Assembly (NCBI RefSeq): GCF_020535405.1
Contig: NZ_CP085036.1
Span: forward strand, 124,001-188,000
Origin: Antiquaquibacter oligotrophicus
Lineage (GTDB): Bacteria; Actinomycetota; Actinomycetes; Actinomycetales; Microbacteriaceae
Reading direction: 5' to 3'
DNA: 64,000 nucleotides
Part shown: piece after piece, positions 26,302 to 35,193 of the stretch
How positions within the stretch are numbered: position 1 is the first letter of the stretch
Layout of the letters: the number at the start of each line of letters is the position of its first letter
The notes under the pieces: model-generated
What the model was told of the DNA's origin: nothing
Seen by the model: the letters and a program-made list of their open reading frames with translations, nothing else
The model's database searches: none
Program-made: the position numbers and the translations under genes

Positions 26302-27006
26302 GTGATCCGTGTCATCAGCTACAACCTTCGCAAACACCGGGCCATCGGCGAACTCGCCGCCCTCTCCGAGACGGCCGATCTCGATGCGCTGTGCTTGCAG
26401 GAGGCATTCTCGTCGGAACTTCCGGGCGAAATCGGGCCGCTGACCCTCGCGGGGTCGACAAAAAACAACCGACTGGGACTCGCGGTGTACTACCGCAAAG
26501 ACCGTTACGACCACGTGGAGAGCCGCTCCTACGAGCTCAAGAAATCCCTCCACGATCTCGTGTTCTCACCAACACCGGAGCGACTGGTCGGTTCTCGACT
26601 CGTCGACCGTGAGACGGGTCAGCAACTGGTTGTTGCGTCATTCCACGCCGCACCGCTGACCGCCCTGAACTCTCTGCGCAGGGAGCAGATCAAGGCGGCG
26701 CACGAACTGCTTCAGGAGCTCGGGTCGGGTACACCGATCCTCATGGTCGGCGACTACAACTACCCACTGTTCAAGGACGGCCTGGGGGAGCGGGTAGCCA
26801 AGACGGGATACGACCTCTCGCTCAGCGACCGCCGGACGTACACGGCCTACAAGTTCTTCCGGGGGCACTTCGATTTTGTGACCTCGCAAGGCTTCACCAT
26901 CGAGAGTGTCGAGACGCTCGCGCGCGGATCCTCCGATCACATTCCGATCCTCGTGACCGCAGCGTACGGCGAACCCGACTACAGCAAGGCCGGCAAGGAG
27001 TCCTGA
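26302..27006 (+). CDS. endonuclease/exonuclease/phosphatase family protein
   Basis: A 234-residue metal-dependent hydrolase. The fold is marked by ISYNLRKHRAIGEL at the start, the metal ligand Glu in LCLQEAF, the GDYNYP active-site strand, and SSDHIPI near the end with the catalytic Asp-His. It has no signal peptide, so it is probably cytoplasmic. Members cleave DNA, RNA or phosphodiesters in lipids and sugars; the substrate here is open. The GTG start has an AAGGAGAGG ribosome binding site about 12 nt upstream, so this gene has a leader, unlike many neighbours. Confidence 0.85.
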   Translation: MIRVISYNLRKHRAIGELAALSETADLDALCLQEAFSSELPGEIGPLTLAGSTKNNRLGLAVYYRKDRYDHVESRSYELKKSLHDLVFSPTPERLVGSRLVDRETGQQLVVASFHAAPLTALNSLRREQIKAAHELLQELGSGTPILMVGDYNYPLFKDGLGERVAKTGYDLSLSDRRTYTAYKFFRGHFDFVTSQGFTIESVETLARGSSDHIPILVTAAYGEPDYSKAGKES

Positions 27007-27044
27007 GCCGCGCCGCGCCACGCCGCGCCACGCTGCGCCGCGAC

Positions 27045-27165
27045 GGACTGCGCGGTGTGGGCCCACGAAGAGTTCGCGCGCACCTTGACGCGAAAACAAC
27101 TGAAGGCGCCACCTTACGGTGACGCCTTCAGTCATTTGTGCGCGAAGGGGGACTTGACTCCCCAC
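27045..27165 (-). repeat. tandem repeat copy 1: tRNA-Leu 3' fragment plus terminator
   Basis: A 121-nt segment that repeats at a 151-nt distance with four mismatches. It contains a terminator hairpin and, at 27140-27165, a decayed copy of the tRNA-Leu T arm and acceptor end. A 30-nt unique spacer (27166-27195) separates the copies. To its left, 27007-27044 is low-complexity sequence made of CGCCGCGCCA units. I see no gene in 27007-27289. Confidence 0.9.
27099..27132 (-). terminator. duplicated terminator hairpin in repeat copy 1
   Basis: A 15-bp stem with one mismatch (ACTGAAGGCG...CGCCTTCAGT) and a 4-nt loop. Read on the minus strand it is followed by TTTT (27093-27096). It acts second in line behind the tRNA-Leu terminator. 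Confidence 0.75.
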
Positions 27166-27195
27166 CGAGCCGCCAGCCCAACCTACGGTTGGTCT

Positions 27196-27316
27196 GGACT
27201 GCGCGGTGTGGGCCCACGAAGAGTTCGCGCGCACCTTGACGAGAAAACAACTGAAGGCGCCACCTTACGGTGACGCCTTCAGTCGTTTGTGCGCGAAGGG
27301 GGACTTGAACCCCCAC
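27196..27316 (-). repeat. tandem repeat copy 2: intact tRNA-Leu 3' end plus terminator
   Basis: The second copy of the 121-nt repeat. It carries the functional 3' end of tRNA-Leu (from 27290) and the terminator that follows the gene on the minus strand. Differences from copy 1 are at 27242, 27285, 27309 and 27310. Confidence 0.9.
27250..27283 (-). terminator. tRNA-Leu terminator
   Basis: A 15-bp stem with one mismatch and loop TTAC (as read on the plus strand), followed on the minus strand by TTTT (27244-27247). It begins 7 nt after the tRNA 3' end. Confidence 0.85.
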
Positions 27317-27374
27317 GCCCTATACGGGCACTAGCACCTCAAGCTAGCGCGTCTGCCATTTCCGCCATCCGCGC
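27290..27374 (-). tRNA. tRNA-Leu (anticodon GAG)
   Basis: An 85-nt class II tRNA. The acceptor stem GCGCGGA pairs with TTCGCGC (one G-T pair), with discriminator A. The anticodon loop TTGAGGT closed by CTAGC/GCTAG reads GAG, which decodes CUU and CUC leucine codons. A long variable arm is present (TGCCCGTATAGGGCG), and the T arm is GGGGGTTCAAGTCCCCC. CCA is not encoded. Confidence 0.96.
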
Positions 27375-27434
27375 GCAAGCAGTTCAGATCAGAACTACCG
27401 AGGTAAGACAATAGCACGCTGATAGCGTGGTCGG

Positions 27435-28739
27435 ATGACGCAGCCCGATGAGCTCGACGCCACAGCGACCATCGCGCGGGAACTCATCCAGTTCGACACG
27501 ACCAATTACGGCGAGGGCAGATCGAACGGCGAGACCGATGCCGCCGAATACCTCGGGGCACTTCTCGAGAATCTGGGGCTCACGACGGAGTACGTCGACG
27601 CGGCGACCGGTCGAACGAGTGTTTTTGCGCGAGTTCCCGGCGCAGACGCCACCAAGCCCGCGCTCATCGTTCACGGCCACACGGATGTCGTACCTGCTGA
27701 TCCCGTGAACTGGAGCGTCGACCCGTTTGGCGGGGTCATCAAGGACGGCATGTTGTGGGGCCGAGGTGCAGTGGACATGAAGAACATGAACGCGATGATC
27801 GTCACCGCGCTCCAAGACATCCTCGGGTCCGGCCGGCTCCCCGCGAGGGAGCTCGTCATCGCGTTCTTCGCCGACGAGGAGAACGGCGGCGTCTTCGGAT
27901 CGCACTACGCGGTCGACAACCGTCCGGACCTCTTCGCTGGGGCGACAGAGGCCATCAGCGAAGTGGGCGGCTACTCGGTGCACCTGGGTGGCAGGCGCTC
28001 GTATCTCCTCCAAACCGGCGAGAAGGCACTCGTGTGGCTCAAACTCGTCGCACGCGGCCCTGCGGCGCACGGGAGCAGGGTCGTGCGGGAGAACGCCGTT
28101 ACGAAGCTCGCCAAAGCTGTCGTGACCCTGGGCTCGCGGGAATGGCCCATTCGCCTCACCGACACGACCGAGCATCTCCTTGCCGAGCTTGCCCGCATCA
28201 TGCAGGCCGACCCGGTGAAGGTCGGCCCAGACGAACTTGTTCTATCGACGGGCACGGCCGCGGGCTTCCTTCAGGCGACACTGCGCACCACAAGCAATCC
28301 CACACTTCTGAAAGCCGGGTACAAGCACAACGTCATTCCCGACACCGCAGAAGCCCTTATCGATATTCGAACGCTGGCGGGGGACGAGGATGCCGTGCTC
28401 GCCGAGATTCGTGAGCTCCTCGACGACGACATCGAGATCGTTGTGATGCACCGGGACGTCGGCCTGGAGAACCCGTTCGCCGGATCACTCGTGGACACGA
28501 TGGTGGGCACCTTGGAGGCTCACGACCCTGGCGCACCCGTGTTGCCATACCTGTTGTCAGGGGGAACCGACAACAAGGCTCTTTCGCTGCTCGGCATCAA
28601 GGGCTACGGCTTCGCTCCCTTGAGGCTGCCCCCGGATCTCGACTTTCCTGCGCTCTTCCACGGCGTGGACGAGCGCGTGCCGCTCGACGCACTAGTCTTT
28701 GGCAGGCGGGTTCTGACTGACCTGCTCTTGACGTACTAG
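27435..28739 (+). CDS. M20/M25/M40 family metallo-hydrolase
   Basis: A 434-residue zinc amidohydrolase or peptidase. The first metal motif is VHGHTDVVP, the bridging aspartate lies in GRGAVDMKN, and the catalytic Glu pair is in [10 protein letters not shown] lid (dimerisation) domain occupies roughly residues 185-320. [13 protein letters not shown] near the C-terminus gives the late metal or substrate ligands. It is typical of the actinobacterial M20 group annotated as dipeptidases or acetylornithine-deacetylase-like. The ATG follows TAGCGT (27423-27428) by 6 nt, so it is probably leaderless. It precedes uppP by 13 nt and may be co-transcribed with it. Confidence 0.88.
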   Translation: MTQPDELDATATIARELIQFDTTNYGEGRSNGETDAAEYLGALLENLGLTTEYVDAATGRTSVFARVPGADATKPALIVHGHTDVVPADPVNWSVDPFGGVIKDGMLWGRGAVDMKNMNAMIVTALQDILGSGRLPARELVIAFFADEENGGVFGSHYAVDNRPDLFAGATEAISEVGGYSVHLGGRRSYLLQTGEKALVWLKLVARGPAAHGSRVVRENAVTKLAKAVVTLGSREWPIRLTDTTEHLLAELARIMQADPVKVGPDELVLSTGTAAGFLQATLRTTSNPTLLKAGYKHNVIPDTAEALIDIRTLAGDEDAVLAEIRELLDDDIEIVVMHRDVGLENPFAGSLVDTMVGTLEAHDPGAPVLPYLLSGGTDNKALSLLGIKGYGFAPLRLPPDLDFPALFHGVDERVPLDALVFGRRVLTDLLLTY

Positions 28740-28752
28740 AGGGGGATCGCGA

Positions 28753-29604
28753 GTGGGCTTTATCGAGGCCATCATCCTCGGGCTCATCCAGGGCCTGACC
28801 GAATTCCTCCCGATCTCCTCGAGCGCCCACCTTCGCATTGCGGGCGAGTTCCTGCCGTCGGCTACCGATCCGGGCGCGACCTTCACTGCGATCACCCAAC
28901 TCGGAACCGAACTGGCCGTAGTGATCTACTTCCGCAAGGACATCGCTCGCATCCTGACCAAATGGTTCCAGCAGTTCGGACGATCGAAGGGGGCACACTC
29001 GGTTCCCATCGATCGAAAAGATCCCGACGTGCGCCTCGGCTGGCTCATCATCATCGGCACCGTCCCGATCGTCATCCTCGGCTACTTCGCTCAGGACTAC
29101 ATCCGCTCGACGTTCCGGTCGTTGTGGCTCGTCGCGATCGTTCTCATCGTGTTCGGCATCATCCTTGGGCTTGCCGACCTGCTCTCCAAGCGCGTGCGCG
29201 AATTAGACCAGATGAGTTACCGGGATGGCATTCTCATTGGCATCGCCCAAATGCTCGCTCTCATCCCCGGGGTATCGCGTTCGGGTTCGACCATGACGGC
29301 CGGCCGCCTCCTGGGGTACACCCGTCCCGCGGCAGCACGTTTCGGATTCCTTCTCGCGGTGCCCGCCGTCTTCGGCAGTGGCCTCTACGAACTCGTCCAC
29401 AGCTTCGGCGAGCCGGAGGGCGCGTACGGGTACGCCGAGACTGCTCTCGCCACGGTTGTGGCGTTCGGGGTGGGTTACGCGGTGATCGCGTTCCTCATGC
29501 AGTACATCTCGAAGCACTCGTTCCTGCCGTTTGTGATCTACCGGATCCTGCTCGGCGGCACACTGCTCGTGCTCCTCGGCATCGGGGTGTTGGACCCCCT
29601 CTAG
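28753..29604 (+). CDS. uppP: undecaprenyl-diphosphatase UppP/BacA
   Basis: A 283-residue integral membrane phosphatase that converts undecaprenyl diphosphate to the monophosphate, recycling the lipid carrier of cell-wall synthesis and giving background bacitracin resistance. The signature [17 protein letters not shown] (about 14-30) holds the glutamate/serine site, and GVSRSGSTM (175-183) is the phosphate-binding motif. About eight hydrophobic segments are visible. The GTG start has a GAGGGGG ribosome binding site. Its stop is 2 nt from that of the convergent PAC2 gene. Confidence 0.95.
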   Translation: MGFIEAIILGLIQGLTEFLPISSSAHLRIAGEFLPSATDPGATFTAITQLGTELAVVIYFRKDIARILTKWFQQFGRSKGAHSVPIDRKDPDVRLGWLIIIGTVPIVILGYFAQDYIRSTFRSLWLVAIVLIVFGIILGLADLLSKRVRELDQMSYRDGILIGIAQMLALIPGVSRSGSTMTAGRLLGYTRPAAARFGFLLAVPAVFGSGLYELVHSFGEPEGAYGYAETALATVVAFGVGYAVIAFLMQYISKHSFLPFVIYRILLGGTLLVLLGIGVLDPL

Positions 29605-29606
29605 GC

Positions 29607-30539
29607 CTATTCCTTGCGCCAGGGCTCCTCGCCCGCGGCGCCACCGTCGGGCCGATCCCCGCGCCGGAGGTACTGCTCGAACTCCTTGGCGATAGCTTCA
29701 CCGCTCGCCTCTGGCGAGTCGACGGTGTCCCTGGCACGCTCGAGCTGCTCGATGTAGGACGCCATGTCGTCGTCGTCGCCCGCGAGCGCGTCGATCCCGC
29801 TCTCCCACGCGGCGGCCTCGGTGACGAGATCACCGCGGGGGATTACCACGTCGACGATCTCTTCGAGCTTGTCGACGATGGCAAGAGTGGCTTTGGGGGA
29901 GGGGGCGTTGTGTACGTAATGCGGAACCGAGGCCCAAATGGACATCGTCGGGATGCCTGCGCGCTCCGCAGCGTCAGCAAGCACGGACAGGATGCCGACC
30001 GGCCCCTCGTACGTGCTGCGCTCCATCCCGAGTTCCGATCGAACGGCGGCGTTCTCGCTACTCGTGAAAACCGAGATGGGCCGAGTGTGGGGAACGTCGG
30101 CGAGCATGGCACCGAGGAAGATGATGCCCCGGATGTCGTTGTCCTCGACCACCTCGAGCACCTCCTGGGTGAACGACTTCCAGCCACGCGACGGCTCCGT
30201 TCCGAGCATCAGGAAGACGTTGGAACCGTTGGAACCGCTCACCTCGAGTTCGGCGTCGGCGGCGAGCGATTGACCGCGACCCGCGTGCGGTCGGGTCGGG
30301 CCGTAAATTGTGACGCCCGGCCACACGAGAACCCTGTTACCGTCCTCATCGCTTGCGATCGACGGCCGGTTGAACTGGTAGTCGAAGTAGTCCTCCGGGT
30401 CGACCTCCGCAATCGGGTACAGGTCGAGCGCGTCTTTGAGGGTGCGGACGGCGTTGCTGGCCGCCTCACCGGCGTCGTTCCAGCCTTCGAAGGCCACCAC
30501 GAGGAGCCTTCCCGACGCGAAACTGGACTGAGCGGGCAT
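29607..30539 (-). CDS. PAC2 family protein
   Basis: A 310-residue member of the PAC2 (proteasome assembly chaperone 2-like) family, widespread in actinobacteria and of unclear function there. It opens SSFASGRLLVVAFEGWNDAGEAAS, the family hallmark, and shares the Rossmann-like core with FLMLGTEPSRGWKSF and the IWASVPHYVH segment. The C-terminal 60 residues are acidic and helical. The ATG follows TATCCT (30546-30551) by 6 nt, suggesting a leaderless mRNA. Despite the name, no proteasome gene occurs in this window. Confidence 0.87.
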   Translation of the reverse strand: MPAQSSFASGRLLVVAFEGWNDAGEAASNAVRTLKDALDLYPIAEVDPEDYFDYQFNRPSIASDEDGNRVLVWPGVTIYGPTRPHAGRGQSLAADAELEVSGSNGSNVFLMLGTEPSRGWKSFTQEVLEVVEDNDIRGIIFLGAMLADVPHTRPISVFTSSENAAVRSELGMERSTYEGPVGILSVLADAAERAGIPTMSIWASVPHYVHNAPSPKATLAIVDKLEEIVDVVIPRGDLVTEAAAWESGIDALAGDDDDMASYIEQLERARDTVDSPEASGEAIAKEFEQYLRRGDRPDGGAAGEEPWRKE

Positions 30540-30569
30540 CTCTCAAGGATAGAACTACGATGGTCGGTT

Positions 30570-31238
30570 GTGACTCCCACCTCTCCCGCCGCTGTCTTCT
30601 GGGACATGGATGGCACCCTCGTCGACACTGAGCCGTACTGGGTTTCGGCCGAAACGGACCTCATCGAGTCGTTCGGCGGGTCGTGGACTCACGAGGAGGC
30701 ACTGCAACTCGTTGGCGCCGGCTTGTGGCATTCGGCACGCATCATCCAGGCCAAGGGCGTCGCGCTCACGGAGGACGAGATCATCGACGCCCTCACCGAT
30801 CGTGTGCTCGAGCAGCTCGCCACCAAGGGGATCCCGTGGCGGCCGGGCGCACGCGAGCTACTGCTCGAACTTCGGGAGGCGGGCGTACCCACCGCCCTGG
30901 TGACCATGTCTATCTCCCGCATGGCGCATTTTGTCGTCGAGCATCTCGGCTTCGAGGGTTTCGACGCGGTGGTCTCCGGCAACGATGTCACCCACTCGAA
31001 GCCGCATCCGGAGCCCTACCTACACGCCGCCCGCATCCTCGGTGTCGATCCGGCTCTCTCGGTTGCGTTGGAGGATTCCCCTCCCGGCGTCGCATCGGCG
31101 GCCGAGGCGGGCATGGTGACGATCGGGATCCCCTTCATCCTCGACCTGACGTCGTCGTCGGCAACACACCTGTGGCCGACACTCGACGGCCGCACTCTCG
31201 CAGATCTCGCTGCCCTCGTTCCGGCGGTGTCCTCATGA
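30570..31238 (+). CDS. HAD-family hydrolase (beta-phosphoglucomutase-like)
   Basis: A 222-residue phosphohydrolase. Motif I FWDMDGTLVDTE (about 9-20) holds the nucleophilic Asp, motif II is ALVTMS, the Lys and motif III region is SKPHPEPY, and motif IV is VALEDSPPG. A helical cap sits between motifs I and II, placing it in subfamily I. Such enzymes dephosphorylate sugar or nucleotide phosphates; the substrate is not predictable. GTG 30570 lies 8 nt after TACGAT. It overlaps trmI by 4 nt. Confidence 0.87.
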   Translation: MTPTSPAAVFWDMDGTLVDTEPYWVSAETDLIESFGGSWTHEEALQLVGAGLWHSARIIQAKGVALTEDEIIDALTDRVLEQLATKGIPWRPGARELLLELREAGVPTALVTMSISRMAHFVVEHLGFEGFDAVVSGNDVTHSKPHPEPYLHAARILGVDPALSVALEDSPPGVASAAEAGMVTIGIPFILDLTSSSATHLWPTLDGRTLADLAALVPAVSS

Positions 31239-32230
31239 CGCCGCGCCCGCGCAGCGGTCCGTTCCGCGCGGGTGATCGTGTACAACTAACCGGTCCGAAG
31301 GGGCGGATGAACACGATCTCGCTCGCGGAGGGCGGCGAGTTCCACAGCCATCGTGGTGTCCTTCCGCACAGCCTCATCATTGGCCGCGAGGACGGCTCGG
31401 TCATCGAGTCGAGCGACGGTACCGAGTATCTTGCGCTGCGCCCCCTGTTGAGTGATTTTGTGCTGTCGATGCCCCGAGGCGCGGCAATCATCTACCCGAA
31501 GGATGCCGCACAGATCCTCGCCCAGGCTGACATCTTCCCCGGTGCTCGTGTTGTGGAGGCGGGGGTTGGCTCGGGCGCTCTCTCCCTGTGGCTGCTTCGT
31601 GCGATTGGAGCAGACGGTACTCTCCAATCGTTCGAACGACGTGAGGAGTTCGCCGAGGTCGCGCACGCAAACGTCGAGACGTTCATCGGAGAAGCACCGA
31701 GTAACTGGTCCATTCACGTGGGCGACCTGCAGGATGCCCTGCCAGAGCACACCGAGGCGGGTTCCATCGACCGCATCATCCTCGACATGCTCGCGCCGTG
31801 GGAGTGCCTCGACGCAGTCGCGACGGCGCTGGCACCCGGCGGGGTTCTGCTGTGTTACATCGCCACCGTCACACAGCTCTCGCGCGTTGCCGAAGCGATT
31901 CGCGAAACGGGTCGCTTCACTAATCCCGTCTCGAGTGAAACGCTCATCCGAGGTTGGCATGTGGAGGGGCTCGCCGTGCGACCGGATCACAGGATGGTCG
32001 CCCACACCGGTTTTTTGCTCACAGCACGTCTGCTCGCTCCCGGCGCCGTTCTGCCCGCCCTCAAACGTCGAGCATCCAAGACGGACTTCAGCGACGAGGA
32101 TGTCGAGATCTGGACGCCAGGAGCGGTGGGGGAGCGCCCCCTGAGCGAAAAGGGACTTCGGCGCGCAGTTCGTGACGCTCGCGCTGCCGCGCGCTCGGCA
32201 AGCGAAGAGCAGAGCGCGGACGGGCAGTAG
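31235..32230 (+). CDS. trmI: tRNA (adenine-N1)-methyltransferase TrmI
   Basis: A 331-residue class I methyltransferase that makes m1A58 in the T loop of tRNAs as a homotetramer. The N-terminal beta domain starts FRAGDRVQLTGPKGRMNTI, and the SAM-binding motif is VVEAGVGSGALSLWLLRAIG (about 101-120). LDMLAPWECL corresponds to the catalytic-site loop. The C-terminus carries a charged extension of about 50 residues. The ATG overlaps the HAD stop. In many actinobacteria this gene starts the Pup-proteasome cluster, which is not found downstream here. Confidence 0.92.
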   Translation: MTPRPRSGPFRAGDRVQLTGPKGRMNTISLAEGGEFHSHRGVLPHSLIIGREDGSVIESSDGTEYLALRPLLSDFVLSMPRGAAIIYPKDAAQILAQADIFPGARVVEAGVGSGALSLWLLRAIGADGTLQSFERREEFAEVAHANVETFIGEAPSNWSIHVGDLQDALPEHTEAGSIDRIILDMLAPWECLDAVATALAPGGVLLCYIATVTQLSRVAEAIRETGRFTNPVSSETLIRGWHVEGLAVRPDHRMVAHTGFLLTARLLAPGAVLPALKRRASKTDFSDEDVEIWTPGAVGERPLSEKGLRRAVRDARAAARSASEEQSADGQ

Positions 32231-32264
32231 AGTGGTTGCGATTTCCATCCCCCAGAGGAGAAGA

Positions 32265-33185
32265 GTGTCTGTGCGCACGATTGCCGGCGTTGCTGTGGCG
32301 GGAGCCCTCCTGGTCTCCCTCACGGCATGTTCCACCCCTTCCGCCGACGCGGCGTGCACACCGGATGAGGCGTCCAAGCTCGTCACGGCGACGGGGGAAT
32401 TCGGAGCCAACCCAGAAGTGGAGTTCCCGACCCCTCTCGTGGCGGAAACCACGGGGGTATCAACTCTCATCGAGGGCGACGGGGATCCGGTTCCCGCTGG
32501 TGGCTCCGTCGTCGGTACCGTGAGCATCTACATCGGTGAGTCGGGCGAGGCGCTCATCAGCGGAGGCCCGCTGGTTGGTGTCCCCATTCTCTTCCCGACT
32601 AAGGACTTCCTGTTCCCCTTCACGGATTCGCTGCAGTGCGGGTCGGTCGGCTCGCGTATCGTGACGACCGGTTCGGCAGCGGACATTTTGAGTTCAACGG
32701 CAGCCGAAGAGGACTACCAGCTCGACCCGGAGCAGACGCTTGTTGTTGTGACGGACATCCAGTCGGCCTACCTCGGCCGCGCCAATGGCGCAGATCAGCT
32801 GGCTCAGAGTGGAATGCCCGCCATCGCGCTGGCCCCGTCGGGTCAGCCCGGATTCACGTTCCCCGATGGCCCGGCTCCGACTGAGTTCCGTACTGACGTG
32901 CTCAAACGCGGATCCGGCGCCGAGGTCGAGGCGGACGACGCCGTCGTCCTCCACTTCTCGGCGATGGAGTGGGGAGCCGAAACGCTCCTGAACTCGACCT
33001 GGGTCGGTAACAACGGTATTCCGGTGATCGTTCCGCTCGAGGGACAGGACACTGGTCAAAGCCTGCTTACCGCACAGGTCCGAGAGGCTATGGTCGGTCA
33101 AACTGTGGGGTCGCAGGTCCTCATCGCATCTCCAGGCGACCAAACCCTCGTCTACGTCATTGACGTACTGGGGATCGCGGAGTAG
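32265..33185 (+). CDS. FKBP-like lipoprotein (peptidyl-prolyl isomerase domain)
   Basis: A 306-residue exported lipoprotein. After a short hydrophobic signal, the lipobox LTAC places the lipidated cysteine at about residue 22. Two beta-rich halves follow. The C-terminal one (about 205-306) resembles an FKBP-type prolyl isomerase, with VLKRGSGAEVEADDAVVLHF, LNSTW and AMVGQTVGSQVLIASP. Active-site aromatic residues of FKBP are only partly conserved, so activity is uncertain. AGAGGAG 4 nt before GTG 32265 sets the start. It lies between trmI and pafB. Confidence 0.8.
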   Translation: MSVRTIAGVAVAGALLVSLTACSTPSADAACTPDEASKLVTATGEFGANPEVEFPTPLVAETTGVSTLIEGDGDPVPAGGSVVGTVSIYIGESGEALISGGPLVGVPILFPTKDFLFPFTDSLQCGSVGSRIVTTGSAADILSSTAAEEDYQLDPEQTLVVVTDIQSAYLGRANGADQLAQSGMPAIALAPSGQPGFTFPDGPAPTEFRTDVLKRGSGAEVEADDAVVLHFSAMEWGAETLLNSTWVGNNGIPVIVPLEGQDTGQSLLTAQVREAMVGQTVGSQVLIASPGDQTLVYVIDVLGIAE

Positions 33186-33238
33186 CCAGTAGTAAGTACG
33201 ACACAGGCCGGATGTCGACAAGATCTAAGGATGACTTG

Positions 33239-34225
33239 GTGTCGAGTTCCCAGAGAATACCGGTCGAGGAGAGGCTCTTCAGTCTCGTCCTCGCCCTTCT
33301 CGCGACCGATTCGGGCCTAACGAAGAACGAGATCCTCTCGACCGTTCAGGGCTACCGCCAGCGATTTGACGCGTCCGGAGACAACTCATCGCTCGAGCGC
33401 CAGTTCGAGCGTGACAAGGACGACATCCGCGAACTCGGGGTGCCGCTGGAGACGATCGAAAGCCCCGGCGATGCCGGAAATAACCAGAATCTCCGGTACC
33501 GCATCCCGCGCGGCACCTACGAGCTTCCGAGCGATATCCGCTTCACCCCGGAAGAGAACACACTCCTGTCGCTCGCGGCGACGGTGTGGCGCGAGGGTTC
33601 GCTTTCGGGGCAGTCTCGCCGCGCCATCCTCAAACTCAAGGCGCTGGGTGTTGCGACCACCGAGCCAATCCTCGGCTATGCACCGCGAGTTCGCGTTCGA
33701 GAAGCGGCATTCGACCCACTCGGCGAGGCCCTTGAGCGACGTGTGCTGGTCAAGTTTCCGTACCTCAAGCCGGGCGAGGAATCGCCGCGTCAGCGCACGG
33801 TCGCCCCGCTCGCGCTCGTTCAGCATCAAGGACGGTGGCACCTGTTTGCCGATGAGCCGGAGTCGGGCGTGACGAAGACTTTCCTGCTTCGCCGCATCGT
33901 GGGGCCAGTGTCCCTCACGTCGACCTCATACGAGGCCCCCGAGGGCGACCAGTCCGCACGCGCGCTTGCCGAACTGGACAGGGTGTGGCGCGAGCGTGTT
34001 GCGACGGTCGAAGTGGAACCCGGCACGGATGCCGCGATCCGCCTCTCAAATCGCCGTGGCACCTCACAACTTCCGAACGGAGCGCTCCAGTTGCATCACA
34101 CGGACGCCAACATCCTTGCGGACGAACTCGCGAGCTTCGGACCCGAGGTTCTCGTGATTTCGCCGCCGGAACTCCGTGAGGCCGTACGATCCCGACTTCT
34201 CCGAACGGCGGCCGACCATGGCTGA
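33239..34225 (+). CDS. pafB: WYL-domain transcriptional regulator PafB
   Basis: A 328-residue helix-turn-helix/WYL protein that with PafC forms the heterodimeric activator of the LexA-independent DNA damage response in mycobacteria. PVEERLFSLVLALLAT opens the winged-helix region. The WYL domain in the middle (LKPGEESPRQRTVAPLALV) is followed by a WCX-like C-terminus. I prefer GTG 33239 (AAGGA 8-10 nt upstream, N-terminus as in other PafB) to the ATG at 33212. It overlaps pafC by 8 nt. Confidence 0.9.
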   Translation: MSSSQRIPVEERLFSLVLALLATDSGLTKNEILSTVQGYRQRFDASGDNSSLERQFERDKDDIRELGVPLETIESPGDAGNNQNLRYRIPRGTYELPSDIRFTPEENTLLSLAATVWREGSLSGQSRRAILKLKALGVATTEPILGYAPRVRVREAAFDPLGEALERRVLVKFPYLKPGEESPRQRTVAPLALVQHQGRWHLFADEPESGVTKTFLLRRIVGPVSLTSTSYEAPEGDQSARALAELDRVWRERVATVEVEPGTDAAIRLSNRRGTSQLPNGALQLHHTDANILADELASFGPEVLVISPPELREAVRSRLLRTAADHG

Positions 34226-35192
34226 ACGTGCACAACCTCAGCGAGCACAGGACAAGCTGGCCTTCCTTCTCTCCCTCGTGCCGTATCTGATCGACCGTGA
34301 CCGGGTGAGCGTGTCGGAGGTCGCCGAGCACTTCGGCGTGCCGGAGCAGCAGATCAGGGATGCCGTCCAGTTGCTCGCAGTGTCGGGCATCCCGGGGGAG
34401 ACGAACACCTATCAGCACGGTGACCTGTTCGATATCGCGTGGGATTCGTTCGAGGACAATGACGAGATCGTCATCACCAATCTCGTGGCGATCGACGACT
34501 CACCGCGTTTCTCGGCCCGTGAGGCGGCGGCGCTCATCGCTGGTCTCCAGTACCTGTCTTCGCTACCGGAGCAGGCCGATCGTGCTGCAATCGCGAGTCT
34601 CATGTCGAAGTTGTCGCGTGGTGCCTCCGCGGAGCCGAGCGCTGTCGCCGTCGCATCGAGCGAAACCGATAGCACGCTCCAGCTTGCCCGGGAGTCCGTC
34701 GAGCGCGGTCTCCAGCTTGAGTTCACCTACGTCGATTCGCGCGGAGAGTTCGAGAGCCGCAAGGTCGATCCACTCCGAGTCGAATCCGTCGATTCCGATT
34801 GGTATCTTCGCGGCTGGTGTCACTTGCGCGAGGCGGTGCGCACGTTCCGCATCGATCGCATCTCCGACCCGCGCATCACGAACGAGCCGATCACACACGA
34901 GCCAGGAGATGTGACCCTCCCGGACAAGCTCTTCGAGGGCTCGTCCGATGATCTCGGAGTCACGATCGAGGTCGCATCGGGAGCGGTGCCACTCCTTGCC
35001 GACTACTCGCCGGAGGTGCTCGGCGAATCGGTCGACGATCGCGTGCGAGTTGGTCTGCGGGTCTCGCACTACCACGGCCTCAAGCGTCTCGTCGCGGGGA
35101 TGCCGGGTGGCGCGATCGTACTCGAACCGGCCGAGGCCCGAGCGGTCGTGCGCGACTGGGCTGCGACGGCCGCGGCACGCTACGGGGGCTGA
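34218..35192 (+). CDS. pafC: WYL-domain transcriptional regulator PafC
   Basis: A 324-residue partner of PafB. The N-terminal winged helix (AQDKLAFLLSLVPYLIDRDR, then VSEVAEHFGVPEQQIRDAV) is followed by the WYL domain with SDWYLRGWCHLREAVRTFRIDRI, whose aromatic and arginine residues are the presumed ligand site. The 8-nt overlap with pafB means coupled translation and fits a 1:1 complex. In mycobacteria PafBC is activated by single-stranded DNA; the same is likely but not shown here. Confidence 0.92.
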   Translation: MAERAQPQRAQDKLAFLLSLVPYLIDRDRVSVSEVAEHFGVPEQQIRDAVQLLAVSGIPGETNTYQHGDLFDIAWDSFEDNDEIVITNLVAIDDSPRFSAREAAALIAGLQYLSSLPEQADRAAIASLMSKLSRGASAEPSAVAVASSETDSTLQLARESVERGLQLEFTYVDSRGEFESRKVDPLRVESVDSDWYLRGWCHLREAVRTFRIDRISDPRITNEPITHEPGDVTLPDKLFEGSSDDLGVTIEVASGAVPLLADYSPEVLGESVDDRVRVGLRVSHYHGLKRLVAGMPGGAIVLEPAEARAVVRDWAATAAARYGG

Positions 35193-35193
35193 C

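Noticed and set aside
27007..27044. Short GC-only tandem units (CGCCGCGCCA) as a possible CRISPR or satellite
   Set aside because: Only about 2-3 imperfect units without spacers. It is low-complexity sequence after a stop codon.
29607..30539. PAC2 protein as evidence of a proteasome
   Set aside because: PAC2 proteins are widespread in actinobacteria irrespective of the Pup-proteasome. The name comes from a eukaryotic homologue.
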